In this document: positions 40,331 through 50,727 of the stretch, one piece after another
Layout: every line of letters begins with the position of its first letter
Numbering within the stretch: the first letter of the stretch is position 1
Assembly (NCBI RefSeq): GCF_963924675.1
Contig: NC_089238.1
Span: 47,138,879 to 47,202,878, forward strand
From: Phocoena phocoena
Lineage: Eukaryota > Chordata > Mammalia > Artiodactyla > Phocoenidae
Length of the DNA stretch: 64,000 nucleotides
Reading direction: 5' to 3'
Made by a program: the position numbers and the translations under genes
Notes under the pieces: model-generated
Told to the model about the DNA's origin: nothing
Seen by the model: only the letters and a program-made list of their open reading frames with translations
Databases searched by the model: none

Positions 40331-40567
40331 CCAGTTTTCATCGTATGTGTGAGGAGATTTCCCCCACACCAAACAACTCCATTCTGAGGCCGTCTACCTG
40401 GAGATGTAAGCAGCTTTTGTCAGGAAAGAGCTCTTGGCAGTAAAGAGCTCTCTGCAGGAGGCCCCTTTTGTCTTGTCACTTTAGCTAAGCTATATTCTAA
40501 CTAACCTTAAGCCAGGCACCCCCATGCTCTACTCATCTCCGGCCCAAGCACACCTTTCCTAACTTTG

Positions 40568-40907
40568 TTTTTTTTTAAATAAATTTATTTATTTTGTTTA
40601 TTTATTTTTGGCTGCGTTGCATCTTCATTGCTGCACGCGGGATTTATCTAGTTGTGGTGAGTGGGGGATACTCTTTGTTGTGGTGAGTGGGGGATTCTCT
40701 TTGTTGTGGTGCACGGGCTTCTCATTGCGGTGGCTTCTCTTGTTGCAGAGCATGGACTCTAGGCACACAGGTTCAGTAGTTGTGGCACGTGGGCTCAGTA
40801 GTTGTGGTGCACAGGCTTAGTTGCTCTGCGGCATGTGGGATCTTCCCGGACCAGGGCTGGAACCCATGTCCTCTGCATTGGCAGGTGGATTCTTAACCAC
40901 TGCGCTT
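40568..40907 (-). mobile_element. CHR-type SINE, antisense, right end truncated
   Basis: A long-subtype copy with an AAATAAATTTATTTA-rich start and a duplicated GTGGTGAGTGGGGGAT segment (about 40655-40695). It ends CCACTGCGC, without the CACCAGGGAAG head, because another SINE entered nearby. Confidence 0.82.
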
Positions 40908-40917
40908 CCAACTTTCC

Positions 40918-41120
40918 TTTTTTTTTTGCGGTACGCGGGCCTCTCACTGCCGTGGCCTCTCCCGTTGCGGAGCACAGGCTCCGGACGCGCAGGCCCAGCA
41001 GCCATGGCTCACGGGCCCAGCCACTCCGCGGCATGCGGGATCCTCCTGGACCGGGGCACGAACCCACATCCCCTACATCGGCAGGTGGACTCTCAACCAC
41101 TGCGCCACCAGGGAAGCCCC
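40918..41120 (-). mobile_element. CHR-type SINE, antisense, nested
   Basis: A complete short-subtype copy with the perfect duplication CCAACTTTCC (40908-40917 and about 41122-41131), placed at the end of the preceding SINE. Confidence 0.9.
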
Positions 41121-41398
41121 ACCAACTTTCCTAACTTTTGATCACACAATACCATGCCTAACCTGTTGGTTCTTTCCATAGATCAAAGAAGTAGAAAGGA
41201 AGAATAAGTAGTTAACAGATGACCAGATCTCCTCCCTAGCTTCCCCTTCAGTAATCTCTCAAACTGTGTGAACAAGATAGCATCTAAAGAAAGGTCGACA
41301 AGCCTGCATGCAGTGGGAGATGGTGACAAGTCTGATCCCCTATTTCAATGAATAACTGAGACCAGTTCCCCTTTTCCCTTTAAAAACTTCCATGGCCG

Positions 41399-42540
41399 AT
41401 GCTGGGCGCGGGAGGCATGGGGCTCACGGGCCAGGACACAGGCGTGGCTATGGGGCTCACACGGCCGCTCCCTGGCCTTGGCGCACGCGGCCCGCGAGCT
41501 CCACACGGGAGACTGGCGGCCCTCGGCGGGGCTGGGGCCGGGCAGGCGTCGGCTGAGCCTGTCGGCGGCGGGGATCGTGAATTCTGTGCCCCACCGTCTG
41601 CAGCCCCACCTGTTTCTCATGCGGTTGGACAATCCCATCGGAATCTGGCTGCGGCACCTGCCATGTACTCGGAGCACTGCTTTGGCAGCCCAACCAGGTT
41701 GTTTTCCGGATTGGTACGTGTTATCCCTCCCTGGCACTGGAGCTGTTCTGCTGCGTGAAGCAGGCTGTACTATTAATGACATGTGGGACCAGGACTATGA
41801 TAAAAAGGTTCCAGGAACAGCAAGTCACCCAATAGCTGCTGGAGACATTTCAACTTTTCAATCCTTTGTTTTTCTCGGGGAACAGCTGAACTTGGCACTA
41901 GGTGTTCTTCTGTGTCTGAATTACTACAGTATAGCTCTTGGAGCAGCATCCCTACTTCTTGTCGTCACCTACCCGCTAATGAAGAGAATTACATACTGGT
42001 CTCTATTAGCCTTGGGGTTGACTTTTAATTGGGGAGCATTACTTGGATGGTCTGCTATCAAGGGCTCCTGTGATCCATCTGTTTGCCTCCCTCTTTATTT
42101 TTCTGGAATTATGTGGACTCATATAAGATACAATCTATGCTCGTCAGGACAAGACAGACGATGCTCTGATCGTGCTCAAGTCCACGGCAGTGCTGTTCTG
42201 TGAAGATACCAAGCAGTGGCTCGGTGGCTTCAGTGTGGCAATGCTGGGGGCACTGAGCCTGGTGGGAGCGAACAACGGTCAGACTGTGCCCTACTACACT
42301 GCTCCGGCTGCTGCAGCAGGAGCCCATCTGGCTCACCAGATTTACACTCTGGACATGCACAGACCTGAGGAGGGCTGGGATAAATTCACCTCCAACAGAA
42401 CAATAGGACTAATACTTTTTTTTAGGGATTGTCCTTGGGAATTTGTGGAAAGAAAAGGAGACAGATGAAACAAAGAAAAATACAGAACATAGAATGGAAA
42501 ATTAGCAAATTGAGTTTATCTGGGGATTTTTAAAATAAAC
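41399..42540 (+). pseudogene. COQ2: COQ2 processed pseudogene
   Basis: COQ2 is the mitochondrial 4-hydroxybenzoate polyprenyltransferase of ubiquinone synthesis. Here the whole coding length lies in one block with no introns, although COQ2 is a multi-exon gene, so it is a retrocopy. The main frame (41478-about 42127) contains [11 protein letters not shown], the first Asp-rich prenyl-diphosphate motif, and long UbiA membrane segments. The frame shifts near 41460, near 42127 and again near 42420 at a T run. The C-terminal part runs in another frame from 42172. AATAAA at 42534-42539 may be the copied poly-A signal. It is inactive as a gene. Confidence 0.9.
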
Positions 42541-43060
42541 TTTTACAAAACTCTCTCAGGTCTTATTACCACATAACTGGATCTGAATAACAGTCTTACA
42601 ATATGTTAATGAATTACAAACCAGTAGATGAAGTTTTAGAGCATTTTTGCCTGGATTTTAGTTCAAGTATGTACTAGTCGAATTCTTACCCTGTCACAGA
42701 AACCGGGAACTCTTCAGGATTTGCCATCGCCTGCAGTACTTTTAAGTTAATGCATGCTTCTCATTATAATTCTCAGTTACAGGAATTACGTGAGTTTGGG
42801 CACTTCGGAAAAAACCTAATGTGTGTCTCATCTAAATGAATGTCTCTGTATGAAAATGGACTCTCTTTTTAGGGGAAAGTAAAAGTTGCTACAGAAAGTT
42901 TGGGCTTATTGTTCTCTGTGTTGACCTTTACTTACGGCCAAAAGCTGTAATTCAGGAAACCATTCTATTTTTTATATTTTAAGAGAATTTAAATCAGTAA
43001 ACAAAGATTTTTACCTATTATACCTGTTAAACAAAACAACAAACTTCTATGGCCAAGCAT
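42541..43060 (+). other. COQ2 3' UTR continuation or unassigned DNA
   Basis: AT-rich, without repeats I recognise. It may be copied COQ2 3' UTR (there is no clear poly-A at 42540) or old flank; sequence alone does not decide. Confidence 0.35.
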
Positions 43061-43454
43061 AATCTTCAGAGTTAGATTTGGGACACGAGTCTGCCTTCTC
43101 TCCAGAATGCTAGCTTTCTGATTAGGAACATTAGGAAAAGGAACATTTTTCATTTCTCCTAACACTTGCCTCCTGAGTATTGATTTTCAAGCAGTGGCAG
43201 CTGGACCCGAGTTTGGTAGCAGAGGTAGCCTCAGATTCTGCATTTTAAGGCTTCAGTCCTACCAGACAGCACCCCGACTCATTTCACACTCCAGTCACAG
43301 GTCCACGTTGTTACCTGTGCTTCTGACCAACCAGCTATAAATCAGAGGTTCCCACGACCCCCTCCTTGGGTTCAATTAATTTGCTAGAGTGGCTCTCAGA
43401 ACTCCAGAAACTCATTTTTACTCACTGGATTTATTATATAAGAATATAAGTCAG
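43061..43454 (+). mobile_element. Ancient LTR, left part
   Basis: GGTTCCCACGACCCCCTCCT and TTGGGTTCAATTAATTTGCT, then ACTGGATTTATTATATAAG, fit a common mammalian LTR whose right part is at 45701-46080. The left edge is uncertain. It is split by an L1 whose target duplication is AGAATATAAGTCAG. Confidence 0.55.
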
Positions 43455-44110
43455 GTGAAACAGAACAGTAGTCAGTTGAGAGCCCAGAAATAAACCCACA
43501 CACCTACAGTCAATTAATCTGCAACAAAGGAGGCAAGAATACATAATGGAGAAAAGACAGTCTCTTCAGCAAGTGGTATTGGAAAAGCTGGACAGCCACA
43601 TGTAAATCAATGAAGTTAGAACACTCTCTCACATCATACACAAAAATAAACTCGAAATGGCTTAAAGACTTAAATGTAAGACTGGATACTATAAAACTTC
43701 TAGAAAAGAACAGAGGCAAAACATTTTCTGACATAAATCGTAGCAACGTTTTCTTAGGTCAGTCTCTCAAGGCAATAGAAATAAAAGCAAAAATAAACAA
43801 ATGGAACCTAGTTAAACTTACAAGCTTTTGTACAGCAAAGGAAACTATAAACAAAATGAAAAGACAACCCACAGAATGGGAGAAAATATTTACAAATGAT
43901 GCGATCGACAAGGGCTTAATTTCCAAAATATACAAACAGCTCATACAGTTCATACAGCTCAATATCAAAAACAAACAACCCAATCAAAAAATGGACAGAA
44001 GACCTAAACAGACATTTCTCCAAAGGAGACTTACATATAGCCAACAGGCACATGAAAAGATGCTCAACATCACTAATTATTAGAGAAATGCAAATCAAAA
44101 CTACAACGAG

Positions 44111-44469
44111 GGGCTTCCCTGGTGGCGCAGTGGTTGAGAGTCCACCTGCCGATGCAGGGTACATGGGTTCGGTCCCTGGTCCAGGAGGATCCCACATGCC
44201 ATGGAGCAACTAAGCCCGTGAGCCACAGCTACTAAGCCTGCGCTCTAGAGCCCGTAAGCCACAAATACTGAGCCCGTGTGCCACAACTATTGAAGCCCAC
44301 ATGCCTAGAGCCCGTGCTCCACAACGGGAGAGGCCACGGCAGTGAGAAGCCCATCCACCACACCAAGGAGTGGCCACTGCTCGCCACAACTAGAGGAAGC
44401 CCGCGCCTAGCAACAAAGACCCAACTAAGCCAAAAATAAATAAATAAATTTATAAAAAACAAAAAAAAA
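44111..44469 (+). mobile_element. CHR-type SINE, longest form
   Basis: About 360 bp with several extra CATGCC/CCACAACTA-type segments and an AAATAAATAAAT tail. Flanks repeat ACTACAACGAG / ACTACAATGAG. Confidence 0.88.
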
Positions 44470-45189
44470 CTACAATGAGGTACCACCTCACGTGGGTCAG
44501 AATGGCCATCATCAAAAAGTCTACAAATAACAAATGCTGGAGAGGATGTAGAGAAAAGGGAACCCTCCTACACTGTTGGTGGGAATGTAAATTGGTACAG
44601 CCACTATGGAGAACAGTATGGAGGTTCCTCAAAAAACTAAAACTATAGTTGCCATATGATCCAGCAACCCCACTCCTGGGCATATATCCAGAGAGAACCA
44701 TACTTCAAAAAGATACATGCACCCCAATGTTCATTGCAGCACTATTTACGATAGCCAAGACATGGAAACAACCTAAATGTCCATTGACAGATGAACGGAT
44801 AAAGAAGTGTGGTACATATATACAATGGAATATTACTCAGCCATAAAAAAGAATGAAATAATGCCATTTGCAGCAATGTAGACGGACCTAGAGATTACTT
44901 TCTGAAGTCAGTCAGAAAGAGAAAGACAAATACCAGATGATATCACTTATACATGAAATCTAAAATATGACACAAATGAACTTATCTACTAAACAGAAGC
45001 CGAATCACAGACACAGAGAACAGACTTGTGGTTGCCAAGGCGGTGGGGGGAGGGATGGACTGGGAGTTTGGGATTAGCAGATGCAAACCATTATATAGAG
45101 AATACATAAACAAGTTCCTACTGCATAGCACAGGGAACTATATTCAATATCCTGTGATAAACCATAATGAAAAAGAATATGAACAAGAA

Positions 45190-45191
45190 TT

Positions 45192-45224
<33 letters not shown>
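45190..45224. repeat. (TA)n microsatellite
   Basis: An uninterrupted TA run of about 17 units in the L1 3' UTR. Confidence 0.9.
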
Positions 45225-45230
<6 letters not shown>

Positions 45231-45331
45231 GTATAACAGAATCACTTGGCTATACAGTAGAAATAAACACATCATTGTAAATCAACTATACTTTAATAAA
45301 ATAAAATTTTTTAAAAAAGAATATAACTCAG

Positions 45332-45687
45332 AGGACTTCTCTGGTGGCACAGTGGTTAAGAATCCGCCTGCCGGGCTTCCCTGGCAGTGCAGTGGTTAAG
45401 AATCCGTCTGCCAATGCAGGGGACACAGGTTCGAGCCCTGGTCCAGGTAGATCCCACATGCCACGGAGCAACTAAGCCCGTGTGCCACAACTACTGAGCC
45501 TGCACACCACAACTACTGAAGCCCACGCACCTAGAGCCCGTGCTCCACAACAAGAGAAGCCACCATAATGAGAAACCTGAGCACTGCAATGAAGAGTAGC
45601 CCCTGCTCGCCGCAACTAGAGAAAGCCCACATGCAGCAATGAAGACCCAATGCAGCCATAAATAAATAAATAAATGAGTGAATGAAT
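45332..45687 (+). mobile_element. SINE fragment followed by a full CHR-type SINE
   Basis: GGACTTCTCTGGTGGCACAG (45333-45372) stops after CCGCCTGCC and a second SINE starts GGGCTTCCCTGGCAGTGCAG (45373). The second runs to (AAAT)n/(GAAT)n near 45687. The pair is bracketed by GAATATAACTCAG and GAACATAACTCAG, so the junction may be a SINE/SINE recombination or 5' duplication. Confidence 0.85.
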
Positions 45688-46080
45688 GAACATAACTCAG
45701 GAACAGCCAGATGGAAGAGATGCACAGGGCAAGGTATGGGGAAGGGCACAGATGATACACGCTCTTTCCAGGTGTACCACTCCCCCTGAATCTCCACGTG
45801 TTCACCAGCCCAGAAGCTCTCCAAACCCCGTCCTTTTGGGGTTTTATGGTTGCTTCATGATTGATTCAACCTCCCTGGAGGTCAGATCCCTCTAATCACA
45901 TGATTGGCTTCTCCAGCAACCAGCTCCCAACCTTAGGTGAGTTCCAAAAGTCACCTCATTAACATAAAAGAGACACCTTTATGACTCTCATCACTTCAGA
46001 AATTCTAAGAGTCTTAGGAGCTCTGTGCTAGAAATCGGGATGAAGAGCAAATATTTGTTTCTTATTGTAAGTCTCAATAA
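45688..46080 (+). mobile_element. Ancient LTR, right part
   Basis: Continues from 43454 across the L1/SINE insertion. AACAGCCAGATGGAAGAGAT, CCCGTCCTTTTGGGGTTTTA and the terminal TTAGGAGCTCTGTGC are LTR landmarks. It is probably an ERVL/MaLR-type solo LTR; the family was not determined. Confidence 0.55.
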
Positions 46081-47542
46081 CACAAATGGGTTTATTATTT
46101 CCATGGCCATAGTGACCCAAATGACCCCTTCATTTCCAACCCTGAAGAGTCCCAATTTGACCCTGAGTCCAGAGAGTTCTTTTCACGTGGCACTCCCCCT
46201 TGTTACAGGGTGGCAGGAGTACATTTTATTGGAGCTGCTGAAACCATCCAAAAGGTACTGGAGGGCGCTGACATGGTTCCTAGACATGGAGGAGATTCCC
46301 ACCCAGGAGCCCAGATACTTCAGACTTGTGAAATGGAGCCAAGAGGCCAGCAGAGGGAGCTCTCCCCCACATACCACTCCACCATCAACCCAGACCTTGA
46401 CAGGAAGACCCTTACTTGGCATCTCCCACAGGAAGTGATCACCACTCAACCATGAAAAGCCCCTATATTTCAAACTCCCAGTTTCCCCCAATGGATTTTG
46501 GTTTATAACAGCCCCTCCCAACTTCCCCTTCTCTAGGAAAGAGGTTCCTCTCCTTTGTTTTACTGGACTTCCATGTGGTTTGCACTAGGTGCATGTCCCA
46601 GATCGCAATTCTTTGCTGTTCTCGAATAAACAAATTTTGCTAGGCTGTTTTACTGTTTTAGGTTACAGACTCATGGCCCTCTACTCCAGTTGCCCTGGAA
46701 GGGTCTCCCTTGAACAAATTTCCCTCAACAAAAAAGATTCCCCACTCCCTCTTCAACAAACCCTCAACTTAGACAATAAGTTGCCTCTTATGGGAATACT
46801 TATGGGACTACTTCGGGAAGCCTTATGGGAATACTTAGGCAAGCCTCTACCGGGAGTTCCAAAAACTCAGGGGTTCTGGCCACTTGACCTCTGGGTAGCC
46901 AGTCTCAACTCCAGGCCCTGAAACCTGAATTCTCCAGCTACAGCCTCCCTCTGCTGTCCACCTTCCTGCCACACAGACACCTCCTGACCCCGAGCCTGTC
47001 CCCGATGCTCCCTCTGCCTGCTTCCCTAACCTCCAGGGCTGGCAGCCACCTAAGCCCCTACCCTAGAAAACTGGCAGCTCCCTGAGGCTTGTCCCACCTC
47101 CTGAGGACAATCATCCTTATACCACTCTGGTGGTCCATTTGGGACAATAAAAATTTAGTCCTTTTTGGCCCTATTAGACTCTGGGGCCCAAGTCACTGTC
47201 ATTCGAGGCAATTCTTCTAAATTCCCTAAAAGGAAGTCCTTTGCCTATAAATCAATCAAAGGTGTAAAAACCCATTCGGATGTAACTATTGGGACCATTC
47301 ATCTCAAACAGCTAGCTACCTCTGGTGGTGCCCCCCTGGTTTTTTCTTTTCCTATTGCAGGCATGGATCCATTGATACAACACCATGCCCCATGGACTAA
47401 GCCCAAGCTCTTGGCTTCACTGGTAGGACTCGCCAATTGGGCACCGGTGACTCTTTCTCCGGGTCAAGATGGTAAACATTCCCCAATACTGATGTAAACA
47501 GGGCACTGAAGGCCCATGTCCTATGATTAAAGATATGCTTGA
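46081..47542 (+). pseudogene. Possible decayed retroviral internal region
   Basis: The clearest hint is an open frame at 47165-47497 beginning ALLDSGAQVTVI, a pattern like retroviral aspartic proteases (hydrophobic-hydrophobic-D-S/T-G-A). It is preceded by proline-rich gag-like sequence with stops. No RT or knuckle motif is visible. The link to the LTR just upstream (to 46080) is inference. Confidence 0.4.
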
Positions 47543-47752
47543 GGGACTTCCCTGGTGGTCCAGTGGCTAAGACTCTGAGCTCCCAATGCAGGGGGTCTGG
47601 GTTCGATCCCTGGTCAGGGAACTAGATCCCACATGTAGCAACTAAGAATTAGCATGCTGCAACTAAAGATCCCGCACATTGCAGTGAAGATCCTGCATGC
47701 CTCAACTAAGACCCGACACAGCCAAATAAACAAATATTTTAAAATAAATACA
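47543..47752 (+). mobile_element. tRNA-derived SINE
   Basis: GGGACTTCCCTGGTGGTCCAG-type head, CATGCTGCAACTAAAGATCC body, and an AAATAAACAAATATTTT tail. The original target AAAGATATGCTT (47529-47540) recurs only after the next SINE, at 48077-48088. Confidence 0.88.
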
Positions 47753-47756
47753 TAGG

Positions 47757-48076
47757 ACATCACTGGTGGCGCAGTGGTTAAGAATCCACCTGCCAATGCA
47801 GGCCACACAGGTTCGATCCCTGGTCCGAGAAGATCCCACGTGCCGCGGAGCAACCAAGCCCATGTGCCACAACTGAGCCTGCATGCCACAACTACTGAAG
47901 TCCGCACGCCTAGAGCCCGTGCTCTGCAACAAGAGAAGCCACCGCAATGAGAAGTCCACGCACCGCAACGAAGAGTAGCCCCCGCTCGCCACAACTAGAG
48001 AAAGCCCGCGTGCAGCAACGAAGACCCAACGCAGCCAAAAATAAAAATAAATTTTAAATAAATACATACATAAAAT
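47757..48076 (+). mobile_element. CHR-type SINE inserted in the tail of the previous SINE
   Basis: GGACATCACTGGTGGCGCAG head and a long-subtype body. AAATAAATACATA lies on both sides, showing that it entered the A-rich tail of the 47543 SINE. Confidence 0.87.
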
Positions 48077-48088
48077 AAAGATATGCTT

Positions 48089-48589
48089 CAGCTGAGAGTC
48101 ATTAGGGCCACAGTCTCCTTTGCAATAGCCCCATGTGGCTGGTACTTAAGCCAGCCACTAATGATGGCTCCTCACCCTTGACACTGGAAACGTCAATGCT
48201 CAGGTTCAGGTTCTCCCCGCTTAAGGCTTCAACTCCTAATATCATAGAACTCATTGAGGACATACAACGGGTCCAGGAAGCATCCTCAGTAGTCGTTAAC
48301 CTACTCACCAGTTCTGTTCTGTTCCCATTATGGAGGATGGGGACATGTTCCTCGGGGAGACCCACCACTCCCTCGGGCAGGTTGATTTCCTTGGCTGCTG
48401 CCCCCTCCTGTCGACACACTCATCGCTGCTGACACGCAGGACCCCTCTGCTCGACCCCCGCCCAGGGTTCCTCCTCAAACAGGCCTTTCCTGACTACATT
48501 TGTCTTGTGCCCTTTGCATCACTAGACATTACTGACTCTGACCCGGGCACCCACTGTGCTGGCCTCACCAAGCACGAGAACAGCATATT
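48089..48589 (+). other. Continuation of the decayed 46-50 kb region
   Basis: No stop-free coding frame of known family. Stretches at 48133-48432 could be old retroviral sequence, but no diagnostic motif is visible. Confidence 0.3.
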
Positions 48590-48718
48590 TTCTTTCTTTT
48601 TTGGCTGTGCTGAGCCATGCCGAACAGCTTTGCGGATCTTAGTTCCCCGACCAGGGATTGAATCCGGGCCAGCAGTGAAGCACCGAGCCCTAACCACTGG
48701 ACTGCCAGGGAATTCCCA
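48590..48718 (-). mobile_element. Short tRNA-derived SINE, antisense
   Basis: TTTTTTGGCTGTGCTGAGCC through ACTGCCAGGGAATTCCC is a short-subtype copy (antisense head at the right). Confidence 0.85.
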
Positions 48719-50605
48719 GAATGGCCTCCTTAAAGAGCCTCTCCTTACAAGCAAGTGGTCCCTGAAATGGATGAAGCTAGGGCCCCATCTTGCTTGATTC
48801 TCATCCCCGGGGCCTTCTTATCCCACATAACAATTACTATCCACCCCCCACCCCGAAGTTCCACTTTCAGTCATCTCCGGCAATCCTCAAGCTTTCACCC
48901 TCCAAGACAGGGTGCTTTTTATTCTGTCCTCTGACTCTACTCCCCCCTTCCACTAGGGTTTTTCCATCATTTCATCATTTGCTTCACGCTGGTGACCTGA
49001 TTGAGGGCAGGTAGTCCCATGTGACCCCTCATCAGTGCGTGTCCCCCAGGCCAGAAGCCCAGCAAGTTAGTGTGAAATCATTTCTTCTAAAGCCCTGACA
49101 ATGGAGGGGTCACCCCCATGCTGGTCGCTCTCCCTGTTTATAGAGGCTGCAAGGGCTGGCAGATGAAAAGAGATCTCCTACTAATTCACAGGAAGTAGAA
49201 CTCATTGCCTGAGGACCAACCCCTGACACAGTTTTGGGTGTCTGAAAGAGGGAAAGAAACTCTCTGCACGGTAGATTTGAGCCCAACTTGGAGACGAGAA
49301 TATGGTGAGAAAGCTACACGTCATGGCTGTACCCCCATGCTAGACACCCTAACCCACAGCCCACAGCTTTCTCCCCAAGGATCACAACACTCAGCCGTTC
49401 ATCAATATACAAATAGCTCAGCCACGGAACCTCCACCCCGCCCGCCCAAGCTCATCAAGCATCAGTGGCTGTGACTATTCTTATGACTTTGCACTGGCCC
49501 GGTGTTGGGGTTACTGGTAGACCCCTCGGGCCAACCATCGTGCAGATCCAATGCTGGAACATACCACTCCCGCTTGCAATTGCACCACCTGGTGGAGAAG
49601 CAGGGAGTGTTGGAGAGCCCTACTGAGAAGGGCTCAGGCCACTATGCCACCCAGCCTGGGGCAAGGGATGGAATCCCTTTATAGGCAACTGGTCCTCGGG
49701 AAGCAGTGTCTGAATGACACTCGCCTCCGGTTTCCTATACATGGAACATTGCTACCAGCTGGCCCTGCTATTGCCTGTACATAAAACCCCTCTGGTTATG
49801 GGAACTGTGGTCTCATGGTCTCTCCTTTGCCCTCACGGATCGGTCCGAGGAAATGGCATTCCTAAGATCCTCTCTAGCCTGGAATATAAATGTGCGCAGG
49901 ATCTTCACGTGCTTTGGATGAGCTCCTTGGGAGATGAAAGGGCAGCTGCCTATGCCTTGGCCGAATGTGCCCCTGAAGACCCCTGGGAGCCCTTCACAGT
50001 TAGGTTCACTAGGGAGCGGTAGCAGATAGGCAGCTCAGTCCTCAGGGAAACCTCCGAGTCACATCAGGGTAGCCTACGACCAGCCCGTGACCAGTACCCC
50101 AACTGACAGCCACGTGGGAGGGTCGCCGGGGTGACTGCCTCACCGCTGAGATGGACCCATCGCTGGAGAGGACACCGTCTCAGACGACACGGCCCCAGCC
50201 CAAGTTTGCCGCGGGAGACGCCTATACCTCTTGCACCAGAGATGACACCCCAGGGACACACCACCACGTCAGAGACCTCACCACTTCACTTGCCCAGATG
50301 TTGAAATATTACCCAGATCTTCGAACAGATTCCCAGAGTCCCCGAGATCACGGACCTATTTTCGTGGCTGGACGCTTTAAGTTTGCGACGATAGCTACGA
50401 ACAACATCGCAGACTGTACGTTATTATGGGATGTGTACATTTAGGATTTAGAGGTGTACTTCGTAGGTCACAGTGTGCCCTCCCCCTGACTTCTAACTTA
50501 GCTGCTACCCAGGCTGTTAATGTCCTTTTACCACGGACTCTGACTGCCTCAGCATCACAGGGTGGATTGTAGTGTAAGTGCCAGACAGTGAGGTGTTTTG
50601 TTTTG
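48719..50605 (+). other. Unassigned, possibly retroviral-derived DNA
   Basis: Several open frames of 60-100 residues (49205-49474, 49551-49784, 49714-50022, 50151-50444) have no family match I can defend. GC content and frame density resemble a decayed coding element. There is no LTR pair to prove it. Confidence 0.3.
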
Positions 50606-50727
50606 TTTTAATCTTTTGGCCGCACTGCGAGGCATGTGGGATCTTAGTTCCCCGACCGGGGATCGAACTCAAGCCCCCTGTGTTGGCAGCGTGGAGTCTT
50701 CACCACGGGACCGCCAGGGAAGTCCCT
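50606..50727 (-). mobile_element. Short tRNA-derived SINE, antisense
   Basis: TTTTGGCCGCACTGCGAGGC through CCGCCAGGGAAGTCCC. The B box in sense reads GTTCGATCCC. Confidence 0.85.

Larger units (their letters stand above)
40331..41398. other. LTR-like sequence interrupted by two SINEs
   Basis: Outside the SINEs (40568-40907, 40918-41120), the DNA ends with TTTCCCTTTAAAAACTTCC, a TATA-like context seen in some LTRs. I cannot name the family. It directly precedes the COQ2 retrocopy. Confidence 0.35.
43455..45318 (+). mobile_element. L1 3' half (ORF2 C-terminus and 3' UTR)
   Basis: Starts within ORF2 (43610-44083 is an open remnant) and continues after the SINE with 44649-44846 and a 3' UTR ending in TTTTTTAAAAAAG. 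The host LTR duplication AGAATATAAGTCAG (43441-43454) recurs as AGAATATAACTCAG at 45318-45331. A (TA)n run lies at 45188-45224. Confidence 0.82.
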
